From Dehalococcoidia bacterium (lineage in GTDB: Bacteria > Chloroflexota > Dehalococcoidia > Bin125), in assembly GCA_022825855.1 (NCBI GenBank), contig JAJDWB010000009.1:307173-371172 (forward strand): DNA of 64,000 nucleotides. The letters are read 5' to 3'. A program made the translations under genes and the position numbers. The first letter of the stretch is position 1; every line of letters starts with the position of its first letter. Below, piece after piece: positions 25,837 through 34,736 of the stretch. The notes under the pieces are model-generated. The model saw only the letters and a list, made by a program, of their open reading frames with translations, was not told where the DNA came from and did not search any database.

Positions 25837-26273
25837 CCACGGAATCCCAGACCCCGCAGCTCAGTTACGAGAAGCCGCTGCCGCCGGTGCTCGAACTGAC
25901 CAAGCCCTTCTGGGACGGATGCCGCGAGAGTGTGCTGCAATTCCAGTTCTGCAACATCTGCGATCTGCCCTGGTTCCCGCCGGCCGAGGCCTGCCCCCGC
26001 TGCCTGCAGGACGACTGGGAGTGGCGGCCCATCTCCGGTCACGGCACGGTCTGGTCGTGGATTCGCATGTGGCAGAAGTACTTCCCCGGCTGGTCGCCCG
26101 ACGAGTACCCCTACACCGTCGCGCTGATCAAGCTCGAAGAGGGCCCCTACATGTATTCCACCCTCGTCGAGATCGAAGACAAGGACGTCAGTTGCGACCT
26201 GTCCGTCGAGGTCGATTTCCGCAAAGTCAACGACGAAATCACCCTGCCGGTGTTTCGGCCCATGAGCACGTAG
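25833..26273 (+). CDS. DUF35/OB-fold zinc-ribbon protein, partner of the thiolase-like protein
   Basis: 146-aa protein with a rubredoxin-like zinc ribbon, CNIC...CPRC (in FCNICDLPW and AEACPRCLQDD), followed by an OB fold beginning GHGTVWSWIRMWQKYFPG. DUF35 proteins bind acyl-CoA and form obligate complexes with thiolase-fold partners. The start overlaps the thiolase stop (ATGA, 25833-25836), giving tight coupling. Alone it is not expected to be an enzyme. Confidence 0.88.
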   Translation: MTTESQTPQLSYEKPLPPVLELTKPFWDGCRESVLQFQFCNICDLPWFPPAEACPRCLQDDWEWRPISGHGTVWSWIRMWQKYFPGWSPDEYPYTVALIKLEEGPYMYSTLVEIEDKDVSCDLSVEVDFRKVNDEITLPVFRPMST

Positions 26274-26285
26274 CTACGAACGTGC
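26266..26285. terminator. Small hairpin across two convergent stop codons
   Basis: GCACGT (26266-26271) pairs with ACGTGC (26280-26285) around an eight-base loop containing the stop of the convergent CaiB gene; the DUF35 stop (26271-26273) begins at the last base of the left arm. It may serve both transcripts, but the stem is short. Confidence 0.35.
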
Positions 26286-27452
26286 AGCCAACTCCGCGAG
26301 TACTTCATCTTGATGCTGGCCGAGGCCCGGCGCCGGACGCATCGTCATCGATACCGGTGTGCCTTCGAAGTCCCAGGGCGGCGCGATCTGTTGCATGACC
26401 GTGCCGTCGCCTTGTTCGACATCAATAACCGCGCCGACTGCTTCAACTTGCGGATCCTGGCAGAGCCGCTCGTAGTCGTGCATGGGGAAGGCCCAGCCTC
26501 CGTGGTGCTCGACAATCTCAATCACCCGCTCGGCATCGTGATTGGCGAATCCGCGCTCCCATAACGGCTTCAGTTCGGCCGCGTAGCGTCCCGCCCCGCC
26601 TGCGCCGTCGGTGCGAAGTTTGTCGTAGTCGGGATGATCTCGTGCCCATTCCATACCCAGTTCGTCGATCATGGAATCGAAGAACTCACCCCGAATTCGG
26701 GCCAGGGAGAAGTAGATCGGCAAATCGCGGCACTGGTAGCCGTGATCGGGCGGCTTGACGTAGCTGTCGAGGTGGAATCCCCACCATTCGTCCGGATTCG
26801 ACAACGCAACCCAGAGCGTGGAGCGCATCGCGATGAGACTGCCGAACAACGACACTTCTACCCGCTGTCCGCCGGTTGGATTGGCGGGATCGCTGTCGTC
26901 CCGCGCGTACAGCGCCGCGCAGATCGCCTGGATCGCGTTGTTCGCCGCGAACACCGAGCCGATATCGCTGCCGTGACGCACCGGCGGTTCGCCGATGCTG
27001 CCCAGCGACGACGTCGCTTCGCTCGCCATTTGTGTCCCGATCTCCGATGCCGGCCGGTCGGCCCACGGACCCTTCGGTCCAAACCCCGAGATTGCGCAGT
27101 AGATCAGACCGGGCGAATGCAGCGCTTCCCAGCGCAGCTCGGCAGGCAGGCCAAACTTGTCGACCACGGCGACATCCGTCTGCGCGAGCAGACGCCGTGC
27201 GGTCTCCACGTCTTCGCCCGACCTCCAGTCCAGCACGATTCCGCGTTTGTTGCGGTTCATCTCCCGGAACAACGGTGAGTCGTCGCCGTCATCGCCGCCG
27301 ATCGACGGCGCCCAGCCGCGCGATCGATCACCGTGAGGCGGCTCTATCTTGACGACGTCAGCGCCGGCGTCGGCCAGCGATCTGGTCGTGTGCGGACCCG
27401 CCACGCCTTCGGCGATCTCGACGACCCGGTAACCGGCCAGCGGTCCCGGCAC
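26274..27452 (-). CDS. CaiB/BaiF family III CoA-transferase (second of two)
   Basis: 392-aa CoA-transferase. Family features: an N-terminal PGPLAGYRVVEIAEGVAGP, the ADVVKIEPPHGDRSRGW block, NRNKRGIVLDWRSGED and AISGFGPKGPWADRPAS. At the position of the catalytic Asp (formyl-CoA transferase D169) the sequence reads SEIGTQM, i.e. Glu instead of Asp. I prefer the GTG start at 27452 (one base after the upstream stop), which gives the same PGPL opening as its neighbour; a TTG at 27464 is possible. With the upstream paralog it may form a heteromeric transferase, as such tandem pairs often do. Confidence 0.82.
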   Translation of the reverse strand: MPGPLAGYRVVEIAEGVAGPHTTRSLADAGADVVKIEPPHGDRSRGWAPSIGGDDGDDSPLFREMNRNKRGIVLDWRSGEDVETARRLLAQTDVAVVDKFGLPAELRWEALHSPGLIYCAISGFGPKGPWADRPASEIGTQMASEATSSLGSIGEPPVRHGSDIGSVFAANNAIQAICAALYARDDSDPANPTGGQRVEVSLFGSLIAMRSTLWVALSNPDEWWGFHLDSYVKPPDHGYQCRDLPIYFSLARIRGEFFDSMIDELGMEWARDHPDYDKLRTDGAGGAGRYAAELKPLWERGFANHDAERVIEIVEHHGGWAFPMHDYERLCQDPQVEAVGAVIDVEQGDGTVMQQIAPPWDFEGTPVSMTMRPAPGLGQHQDEVLAELAARS

Positions 27453-27453
27453 C

Positions 27454-28671
27454 CTAGTCGCCAATCACCGGCGTCGGCTCGTCGACCACTGACCTTCGTG
27501 CAGCGAGCTCGTCCAGGATTTCTCCCGTGTGCTCGCCCGGCAGACACGCGCCGAACCAGCGCGAGGGGGTGCGGGACAACTCCCACGGCGCGCCGCCCGT
27601 CCAGACCGGACCCCAGCCGGAGGTCTCCACTTCGCGCAGGTACTGGTTCTCAATCGACTGAGCGTGGTGCTGCAGCGTCTCAAACGGGATGGGGTAGCCG
27701 CAGGGAATGCCGGCCGCGCTCAGACGCAGCATCCAATAGTGTCTGGGACGCTGCAGGAATCCGGCCTGCAGCAGCGCAGCCAGTTCCTTGCGACGATTCA
27801 CACGTTCGCGGTTCGTCCGCCAGCGCGGATCAGCCGCCAGATCGTTGATCCCCTCCGCTTCAGCTTCCGACTTGCGCATCACCGCCGCAAACCGCTGCCA
27901 CTCGTCCTCGCTGCTCACCGACACGCCGATCCAGTCGCCCCACTGACACTGAAACGCCTGATCCGGCGCCGCCGCGTATGCCGCCGATCCCTGCGGCTGG
28001 TGCAGGTCGCCAGTGCTCAGATACTCCGAAATCCGCCCGCTCTGCAGCGCCATGCTTGCGCGCAGCATGCCCACGTGAATCCGCTGACCCTTGCCGGTCC
28101 GCTTGCGCGCCAGCAGTCCCATCAGCACGGCTTGTGCCGCCACGTTTCCGGTGGTGGCGTCGATCTGAGCCATGTGCCGGTAAACCTCGGGCCGGCCGCC
28201 CTCGGCGCCGCTGACCGACCAGAAACCGGTGAAGTACTGGGCCTGCACGTCGGCGCCGGGCTTGTCGCGCATTGGACCGACTTCTCCCCAACCGGTGATC
28301 GCCGTGTAGATGATGTCGGGATTGACCGCCTTGACCTGTTCGTAGCCGACGCCCATCCGCTCTGCGGCTCCGGGGCGCATATTGATCAGGAACACGTCAC
28401 AGGTCTGCAGTAGCTCGTACGCGGTCTGTCGGTCGGCGGCAGACTTGAGGTCGAGGAACAGGCCGCGCTTGTTCTGATTCCAGGTCATGTAGCCGATCGA
28501 CGTCCCGTCGATCGTCGGCGGCACGCCCGCGCCCAGGGTGCGGGGATCGATTGACGGTTGTTCGATGTGGATCACGTCCGCGCCCAGCGCCCCGAGTTGA
28601 GTCGAGGCCCAGGGCCCCACCATCCACAGGGTCAGATCAAAGACACGCACACCTTCAAGCGGTCCCGGCAT
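27454..28671 (-). CDS. CaiB/BaiF family III CoA-transferase (first of two)
   Basis: 405-aa family III CoA-transferase. Motifs: MPGPLEGVRVFDLTLWMVGP, LGALGADVIHIEQP, WNQNKRGLFLDLKSAADR, and the catalytic Asp in DKPGADVQAQYFTGFWSVSG. These enzymes shuttle CoA between carboxylic acids to activate substrates for beta-oxidation-like degradation. The start ATG at 28671 has a GGGGAG site; the longer frame upstream lacks coding character. It precedes the second CaiB gene by a single base in the preferred reading, so they are translationally coupled. Confidence 0.87.
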   Translation of the reverse strand: MPGPLEGVRVFDLTLWMVGPWASTQLGALGADVIHIEQPSIDPRTLGAGVPPTIDGTSIGYMTWNQNKRGLFLDLKSAADRQTAYELLQTCDVFLINMRPGAAERMGVGYEQVKAVNPDIIYTAITGWGEVGPMRDKPGADVQAQYFTGFWSVSGAEGGRPEVYRHMAQIDATTGNVAAQAVLMGLLARKRTGKGQRIHVGMLRASMALQSGRISEYLSTGDLHQPQGSAAYAAAPDQAFQCQWGDWIGVSVSSEDEWQRFAAVMRKSEAEAEGINDLAADPRWRTNRERVNRRKELAALLQAGFLQRPRHYWMLRLSAAGIPCGYPIPFETLQHHAQSIENQYLREVETSGWGPVWTGGAPWELSRTPSRWFGACLPGEHTGEILDELAARRSVVDEPTPVIGD

Positions 28672-28771
28672 GACAGACTCCCCGTCAGTACATTCAACGC
28701 CGCCATGATAGGTCTGGCAGCCCAGTGCCGTCGGGAGGCCGCTTTCGCCCGACCTCAGCCGCCGGAGAGCT

Positions 28772-29089
28772 TCATCCGCCTCCGCGCTGGGCCTTGAGCA
28801 TGAAGCGTTCCAGGAGCGACTCCAACTCGTCCTCCGACGCCGCAGTGAAGGTGAAGTAGTGCTCCTCAATGCGGGTCGGCAGTCTCGGATGCATCGTGCG
28901 ACTCTCCGTCCTCCAGGCCACGGTCCAGCCCTCGCCCGACATTACTGCATCGGGCCGCACCACGCCGTCGGGATCCGTCGCGCCCGGCCGGGCCGGCTCA
29001 CTCTCCCTTGCGCCGAGTTGTTCGAGGTACTGACGCAGCAGCCAGATCGGCACGCCCCGTAGTGTGAGCTCCCTGACTGCGCGGGCCAC
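28772..29089 (-). CDS. Small conserved protein, possibly DUF1952-like
   Basis: 105-aa soluble protein: ELTLRGVPIWLLRQYLEQLG at the start, a central GWTVAWRTESRTMHPRLP, and an end block EHYFTFTAASEDELESLLE with KAQRGGG as the C-terminus. The layout (LR-rich first helix, GEGW strand, RGGG tail) resembles short DUF1952-type proteins of Thermus/Chloroflexota, but this is from memory of the pattern only. A GTG start at 29089 has an AGGAG site at good spacing. It diverges from the ABC importer operon. Confidence 0.6.
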   Translation of the reverse strand: MARAVRELTLRGVPIWLLRQYLEQLGARESEPARPGATDPDGVVRPDAVMSGEGWTVAWRTESRTMHPRLPTRIEEHYFTFTAASEDELESLLERFMLKAQRGGG

Positions 29090-29204
29090 TCAACGCTCCT
29101 GTGGATGTTGGTGTCAACTGCGTTACTTTAGGGCGAATCTCCTGTATGGTTGCGCGATACGAGTGAATCCGTCGGCGGGGCGGAAGCTCGAAGAGGAGGA
29201 CACG

Positions 29205-31199
29205 ATGAGCGAGCGTTCCTACTGGCAACGCATGAGCCGCAAGCGGATGAGCCGCCGCGGCATTCTTCGGGCGTCGGCCCGTGCCGGCGTTGGCGCGGCC
29301 GGACTTGCTTTGGTCGGCTGTGGAGACGATGACGACGACCAGGCCGTGACTCAGGTCCAGCAGCAACAGCAGCAGGCCCAGCAAGACGCCCAGCAGCAGG
29401 CGATGCAGCAGCAACAGCAGCAGGCCATGCAGCAGCAACAGGCCGAGCAGCAAGCGCAGCAGCAGGCCGCCCAACAGCAGGCCCAGGAACAGACCGCGCA
29501 GGAGCAGGCCGAGCAACAGGCCGCTCAACAGCAGGCGATGGTCTCGGAGAAGAAGTACGGCGGCTACTTCGTTGAGCAGTCGGCCAACGTGTACGAGACG
29601 TACGACGCCCAGCGAACGGTCGCTTCGCCGGTGCTGCAGGTGCTGGCACGGGTGCAGTCCAAGATCCTGCGGTTCTCGAACCCGGACACCGGCGAACTCG
29701 TCGGCGACCTGGCCGAAGCCTGGGAGACCCCCGACGCGACGACCATCGTCCTGCATCTGCGTGACGGCGTGAACTGGCACAGCGATGGACCGGGCGCCAA
29801 CCATCCTGCGGCTGCGCCGGGTCGCGCGCTCACGTCGCAAGACATCGTCTGGAACATCGACCGCCAGCGCAACAAGCTGCTGCAAAGCGGCGAAGAGGCC
29901 GGCAACTTCGGCCGCTCCGCCTACTGGGGCGGCGTCGACTCGCTCGACCAGGGCGACAGCAGCGTCACGCTCAATCTCGTCGAACCCGACGCGACGTTCA
30001 TTCAAGGCTTCGCGAACGAGTTCAACCTGATCAACCAGCCCGAGCTTGTCGGCGGCACCGAGGACCAGTACACCGAAGTCGACGCCTCCAAGGTGATTGG
30101 CACTGGCCCGAACATCCTCACCCGCTGGGACCCGGGCGAGGGAATCTCGGCGGTCAAGAACCCCGACTTCTGGGGCCTGCCCAACCGCCCGTTGCTCGAC
30201 GGCTGGGTCTGGGTGCAGACCTTCCAGGACCCGAACGCGTACCGGATCGCCTTCGAGCAGAAGCAGGTCGACTCGATGACCGACCCGGATCCGAACACCA
30301 TCTTCGCGATCCACGACGACCGTATCGACGAGACCTTCCTCACCTTCCAGGGCGTCGCCAACACGGTGGCGATCTTCACGCCCTCGAACAAGGCGCCCTG
30401 GAACGACCTGCGCCTGACGCGAGCCATCGACCTGGCAATCAACCGGCGGCAGTTGATTCAGCAGCTGCACAACGGTCTGGGCAAGGTCTCCGGTCCGGTG
30501 ACCTGGATGCAGGAGGCCTGGGCCATCCCACAGGAAGACCTCGAGACCTACCCCGGCTACCGGATCGACAAGGAGGCCGACATCGAAGAGGCCCGAGCGC
30601 TCTGGGACGCCGCCGGCGGACCCGACCTGGGCCAGATCGATTGGGTCACCTCCGAGCTCTGGGCTTCTCGCGCCGCATGGTCGGCGACGCCTGGCATCAT
30701 CGCCGAGATGTTCAACCAGGCCTTCAACACCGACCAGTTCAACGGCATCACCAAGCCGTACCTGGAGATCATCCCGTCCTGGATCGCCAAGGACTTCGAC
30801 CCGTTCTTCAGTTGGATTCCGAACATCGAGATCCCCGACGCGCGGGCCGACATGATCGGCGCCTTCACCACCGGTGCCGGCTCCAACTACTGGGATGTCT
30901 CCGACCCGTACATCGACGAGACCCTGATCGCAGCCAAGCAGGAGCTTGACTACGAGACCGCCTACCAGATGGTGCGCGAGGTCCAGGACTACGTGATGGA
31001 GCGCGGGCAGTTCGGCCGCTCGATCTGTTACAACTACATCTACCCGTACATCGGGTACAACTACAACAAGATCGAGAAGAAGTCGGAGGAGGAAGGCTGG
31101 AACTTCCTCGCCGTCAGCCTGCAAGCTTACGAGCACTGGCTTGACCTGGATGACCCGTCTGCCGCCGATCGCCAGGCGCCAGCGCCGGTTCCGCTCTGA
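29205..31199 (+). CDS. ABC importer substrate-binding lipoprotein (SBP_bac_5) with Gln-rich linker
   Basis: 664-aa peptide/nickel-type solute-binding protein. A Tat-like signal (SRRGILRAS, hydrophobic stretch, lipobox LVGC with Cys39) predicts export and lipid anchoring. Residues about 46-112 are an extreme Gln/Ala low-complexity linker, a tether between lipid anchor and binding domain. The SBP_bac_5 fold follows: KYGGYFVEQSANVYETYD, LAEAWETPDATTIVLHLRDG, ALTSQDIVWNIDRQ, NKAPWNDLRLTRAIDLAINR. A GAGGAGG site fixes the start at 29205. A strong hairpin after the stop separates it from the permease genes, as usual where the binding protein is needed in excess. Confidence 0.9.
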   Translation: MSERSYWQRMSRKRMSRRGILRASARAGVGAAGLALVGCGDDDDDQAVTQVQQQQQQAQQDAQQQAMQQQQQQAMQQQQAEQQAQQQAAQQQAQEQTAQEQAEQQAAQQQAMVSEKKYGGYFVEQSANVYETYDAQRTVASPVLQVLARVQSKILRFSNPDTGELVGDLAEAWETPDATTIVLHLRDGVNWHSDGPGANHPAAAPGRALTSQDIVWNIDRQRNKLLQSGEEAGNFGRSAYWGGVDSLDQGDSSVTLNLVEPDATFIQGFANEFNLINQPELVGGTEDQYTEVDASKVIGTGPNILTRWDPGEGISAVKNPDFWGLPNRPLLDGWVWVQTFQDPNAYRIAFEQKQVDSMTDPDPNTIFAIHDDRIDETFLTFQGVANTVAIFTPSNKAPWNDLRLTRAIDLAINRRQLIQQLHNGLGKVSGPVTWMQEAWAIPQEDLETYPGYRIDKEADIEEARALWDAAGGPDLGQIDWVTSELWASRAAWSATPGIIAEMFNQAFNTDQFNGITKPYLEIIPSWIAKDFDPFFSWIPNIEIPDARADMIGAFTTGAGSNYWDVSDPYIDETLIAAKQELDYETAYQMVREVQDYVMERGQFGRSICYNYIYPYIGYNYNKIEKKSEEEGWNFLAVSLQAYEHWLDLDDPSAADRQAPAPVPL

Positions 31200-31209
31200 T
31201 CCAGCTAGC

Positions 31210-31248
31210 CTGCGCCCGGTGAGTGTCGAATGCGCTCACCGGGCGCAG
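31210..31248 (+). terminator. Perfect 14-bp hairpin between binding protein and permeases
   Basis: Arms 31210-31223 (CTGCGCCCGGTGAG) and 31235-31248 (CTCACCGGGCGCAG) pair without mismatch around an 11-base loop. There is no U-tract, so it probably acts as a partial attenuator or 3' stabiliser giving excess binding-protein mRNA over permease mRNA. Confidence 0.7.
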
Positions 31249-31307
31249 CTGCTTCATCGCAGCGTCCGGCACAGGCTCCCAAGCAGTAGCGTGAAGCAGG
31301 CGCCTCC

Positions 31308-32264
31308 ATGCAGGCCTACATCATCCGTAGAATCATCGGCGCCGTCTTCGTCGTGTTCCTCGTCGGCACGTTCTCGTTCTTTGCTATCCGTGTGCTTCCC
31401 GGAGACTTCGCCACCGCCTCGCTCGGCCTCGACGCCGGCAGCGCGTCGGCCGAGAACATTGCGCAACGCAAGGCCGACCTCGGCCTCGACTTGCCGATCG
31501 GCGAACAGTACGCGAACTGGCTCTGGGACACCGTCCGGCTCGACCTGGGCACGTCGTTCCTGACTCAGAACTCCGTCTGGTACGAAATTGGCCGCTCGCT
31601 GCCCTACTCGATCGAGCTTGGCGTGCTGATCATGATTGTGGGCTTCACGGTCGCCATACCGGTGGGGCTGATCTCGGCGATCTTCCAGGACAAGGCGCTT
31701 GACTACAGCCTGCGCGGTCTGGCGATCCTTGCGCTTGCCGCGCCGGTCTTCTGGACGGCGGCGATTGCATCGCTGGTCGTCCTGCAGTGGGACCTGTTCT
31801 TGATTGACGTGATTGGTCAGCCGCACCTGTGGGAGAGTCCCGGGAAGGCGATCACCTGGTATCTGATCCCGATGTTCGCCGGCGGATTTGCCGGAACGGC
31901 GACGACGATGCGGCTGCTGCGCTCGCAGATGCTTGAAGTGCTGCGCCAGGATTATGTCCGCACGGCCCGCTCCAAGGGACTGACCGAAACGGCCGTGATT
32001 CTGCGGCACGCGCTGCGCAACGCGCTGCTGCCGGTGCTGACCGTGATGGGCGTCACGATCGCCACGATCATCGGCTCGCAGGTCATCCTCGAGAACATGT
32101 TCAACATCCCCGGAATCGGCAACAAGGTCCTCACCTCGCTCTTCGCCCGCGACAATCCTGTCTTCCAGTCGGTCGTGTTGATCATCGCCGTCTTCACCGT
32201 GCTCACCAACCTCGTGGTCGACATCCTCTATGGCGTGATCGACCCGCGCATTCGGCTCTCGTAG
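31308..32264 (+). CDS. ABC transporter permease, DppB-like
   Basis: 318-aa inner-membrane permease of the oligopeptide/dipeptide/nickel family. The N-terminus MQAYIIRRIIGAVFVVFLVG and RVLPGDFA are typical of DppB/OppB. The EAA-type coupling loop is RQDYVRTARSKGLTETAVILRHALRNALLPVLT, followed by ENMFNIPGIGNKVLTSLFARD. About six membrane helices. It pairs with the downstream DppC-like permease (12-base gap). Confidence 0.92.
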   Translation: MQAYIIRRIIGAVFVVFLVGTFSFFAIRVLPGDFATASLGLDAGSASAENIAQRKADLGLDLPIGEQYANWLWDTVRLDLGTSFLTQNSVWYEIGRSLPYSIELGVLIMIVGFTVAIPVGLISAIFQDKALDYSLRGLAILALAAPVFWTAAIASLVVLQWDLFLIDVIGQPHLWESPGKAITWYLIPMFAGGFAGTATTMRLLRSQMLEVLRQDYVRTARSKGLTETAVILRHALRNALLPVLTVMGVTIATIIGSQVILENMFNIPGIGNKVLTSLFARDNPVFQSVVLIIAVFTVLTNLVVDILYGVIDPRIRLS

Positions 32265-32276
32265 AAGGGGACGAAG

Positions 32277-33257
32277 ATGAGCCAGATCGCCGATCCCACC
32301 GTCGTCCCGTTGCGCGACCCGACGATTCTTGAGCGGCTTGGCAACGCGACCGTCAGCCTCGGCCGCTTCCTGCGTGGCAAGCCTCTGGGAGGTTCCGGCC
32401 TGATTGTGGTCGTGATCTTCATCCTCGTCGCCCTGCTCGCGCCCGTGATCCAGCGGCATGACCCCGATGAGATCTTTGAAGGAGCGAACCCCGACTACAA
32501 GGCCAATCCGACCGTGATCGAGCTGGCCCGCAACCCCGATGTTGGCTCGCCAGTGATCGTCAACCAGTTCGTCGAGCCTTCGGGTGGGCACTGGTTCGGG
32601 ACCGACAAGTTCGGACGCGACATCTGGTCACAGGTGGTGCACGGCGCTCGGCTGAGCCTGATCGTCGGCCTCGGCGCTTCGGTGATCGCCGTCGTCGGCG
32701 GGCTGATCATCGGCATGATCTCGGCCTACTACGCCGGGCTCGTGGACCTGCTCATCCAGCGGCTCGTCGACATGCTGCAGGCGATTCCGTTCCTCGTACT
32801 CGTGCTCGTCTTTACGCAGATCACGGAGCGTTCCGTCTTCAACGTGGTCTTATGGCTCGGAGTCGCGGGCTTGGCGATCACGACCCGGCTGATTCGCTCG
32901 GCCGTGCTCGGAGTGCGCGAGAGCGAGTTCGTGCTCGCGGCCCGCGTGGTCGGGGCCAGCGACCTGCGGATCATGATCCGCCACGTGCTGCCCAATGTCG
33001 TCGCCGTGCTGATCATTGCCTTCAGCATCGGGATCGGCGCATACATCCTGGCCGAGGCTTCGATCTCCTTCCTCGGGGCGGGCCCGCAGGGCATCCCCAG
33101 TTGGGGGCAGATGGTCCAGGCCGGGCGGGGATCGCTCGACCTGCACCCCTGGCAGACCGTGTTTGCCGGCGGCGCGATCATGATGCTCGTGCTCGGCTTC
33201 AACCTGCTTGGCGACGCGTTGCGCGACGTGCTCGATCCGCGTCTGCGCGGGGCCTGA
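32277..33257 (+). CDS. ABC transporter permease, DppC-like
   Basis: 326-aa second permease with the OppC/DppC layout: hydrophobic helix GGSGLIVVVIFILVALLAPV, periplasmic GTDKFGRDIWSQVVHGARLSL, and coupling loop ESEFVLAARVVGASDLRIMIRHVLPNV, ending PRLRGA. An AGAAGGGG site lies before the ATG. No ATP-binding (DppD/DppF) genes follow: the next gene is convergent and overlaps by 59 bp. The energising subunits must be encoded elsewhere. Confidence 0.92.
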   Translation: MSQIADPTVVPLRDPTILERLGNATVSLGRFLRGKPLGGSGLIVVVIFILVALLAPVIQRHDPDEIFEGANPDYKANPTVIELARNPDVGSPVIVNQFVEPSGGHWFGTDKFGRDIWSQVVHGARLSLIVGLGASVIAVVGGLIIGMISAYYAGLVDLLIQRLVDMLQAIPFLVLVLVFTQITERSVFNVVLWLGVAGLAITTRLIRSAVLGVRESEFVLAARVVGASDLRIMIRHVLPNVVAVLIIAFSIGIGAYILAEASISFLGAGPQGIPSWGQMVQAGRGSLDLHPWQTVFAGGAIMMLVLGFNLLGDALRDVLDPRLRGA

Positions 33258-34671
33258 CTCCTTCGGCGATCGCTTCGGCCAATCGCCGGAAGATCAGCAT
33301 GTGGACGGGCCAGAGCGCGTACCAGTAGATCAGACCCCACGATCCGGCGGGATGGAAGTGCGCCTGCAACCGCGCCGCCGATCCCTCGCCGTCCGGTTCC
33401 ACCGACAGTTCCAGGACCGCCGATCCGGGCAGCTTCATTTCCGCGACCAGCGTGAGGCTTCGGTTCGGCTCGACGGCGGCGACGCGCCAGAAATCGAGCG
33501 GGTCGTCGACCCGCAGTTCGGTGGGATGACGGCGTCCGCGGCGCATGCCGACACCGCCCAGCAGCCGGTCAACCGCCCCGCGCAGCCGCCAGAGCCAAGT
33601 CGCGTAGTACCAGCCGCGCTCGCCGCCGATCGCTGAGATGTCAGCCCAGACCGCGTCAGCGGATCGGGACGCGGTGACCTCGACCCGTACCGACTTGTCG
33701 AACCAGGACACGTCATGCCGCTGGCGGCGGTAGCGGAAGCCGCCCTCGGTCCAGCGAATCGACAGTGCGTGCGACTGCTCTTCCGCCAGCGCCTGAGCGA
33801 CCGCCTGCGCGTAGCTGAGGCGGCGTGTGGGGATCAGCGCACGCAGTTCGTCCGGACGCTCGGAGACCAGATCGTGCTTGAGGCCGTCGATCAACGGCCG
33901 GGCAATACTGGCCGGCACGGCCGTGACCAGATCGAGCCAGTAGGAGGAGAGCCGCGGACTCAACACCGGCAAGGGCACGATGCGCACCGGCCGGCCGACG
34001 ACAGCGCCGAACTGACGCAGCAGCTCGCCGTAACTCAGCGTCTCGGGACCGACGGCGTCGTAGATGTGCGAGCGTCCGTCCTCTTCGAGGTTCAGCAATC
34101 CAATCAGGTAATCCATCAACTCGTCGAGCGCGATTGGCTGGCTGCGCGAGCGGACCCAGCGCGGCGCGAGCATGATCGGCAGGTGGTAGACCAGGTCGCG
34201 AATCACTTCGAAGGCGGCCGAGCCGGGTCCGACCACGATGCCGGCTCGGAGCTCGGTCACGGGCGTCGGACCGTCGCGCAAGATATCGCCCGTCTCCATC
34301 CGCGAGGCCAGGTGCGGCGAGGCTCCGTGCGAAGGCTGCAGTCCGCCCAGGAAGATGATGCGCCGCACGCCGGCCTCGGCTGCGGCATCGCGGAAGTTGG
34401 CTGCCGCGCGCCGGTCCAGCTCCGAGAAATCGCCGCCCGACGCCATCGAGTGGACCAGGTAGTAGGCGACTTCGATGCCGTCGAGCGCCTGCCGGAGCGA
34501 GTCGGGCTCGAGCGCGTCGGCGCGGACGCACTCGACAGAGTCCCAGTTTCGCGCGCGCAGCGCATCAATCCGGCGAGCCGCCGCGCGGACTTCGAGACCC
34601 TGCGACGCCAGGCGCGGAGCCAGGTGTCCGCCGACATAGCCGCTTGCGCCGAGGATGAGGATGCGTCCCAT
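33199..34671 (-). CDS. NAD(P)-binding SDR with C-terminal DUF2867 domain
   Basis: 490-aa two-domain protein. Residues 1-300 are an atypical extended SDR/NmrA-like Rossmann domain (ILILGASGYVGGHLAPRLAS, GxxGxxG). Residues about 325-490 match DUF2867: WFDKSVRVEVTASRSADAVW, GERGWYYATWLWRLRGAVDRL, DPLDFWRVAAVEP, and SWGLIYWYALWPVHMLIFRRL. This fusion is widespread and poorly characterised; a lipid-like ligand pocket is plausible. Its 3' end overlaps the convergent permease gene. It follows the small-membrane-protein operon on the same strand (65-base gap). Confidence 0.82.
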   Translation of the reverse strand: MGRILILGASGYVGGHLAPRLASQGLEVRAAARRIDALRARNWDSVECVRADALEPDSLRQALDGIEVAYYLVHSMASGGDFSELDRRAAANFRDAAAEAGVRRIIFLGGLQPSHGASPHLASRMETGDILRDGPTPVTELRAGIVVGPGSAAFEVIRDLVYHLPIMLAPRWVRSRSQPIALDELMDYLIGLLNLEEDGRSHIYDAVGPETLSYGELLRQFGAVVGRPVRIVPLPVLSPRLSSYWLDLVTAVPASIARPLIDGLKHDLVSERPDELRALIPTRRLSYAQAVAQALAEEQSHALSIRWTEGGFRYRRQRHDVSWFDKSVRVEVTASRSADAVWADISAIGGERGWYYATWLWRLRGAVDRLLGGVGMRRGRRHPTELRVDDPLDFWRVAAVEPNRSLTLVAEMKLPGSAVLELSVEPDGEGSAARLQAHFHPAGSWGLIYWYALWPVHMLIFRRLAEAIAEGVRPRADADRARRATRRQAG

Positions 34672-34736
34672 GCCTCAACGGTACGCCGCCCGGCCGGATA
34701 GTCCGACTGGGCAGCGCGAGACTGCGCCCGCCAGTG

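Noticed and set aside
28998..31136. 712-aa open frame opposite the binding lipoprotein
   Set aside because: It is an antisense shadow of a strongly supported SBP_bac_5 gene; its leucine runs mirror the Gln-rich codons.
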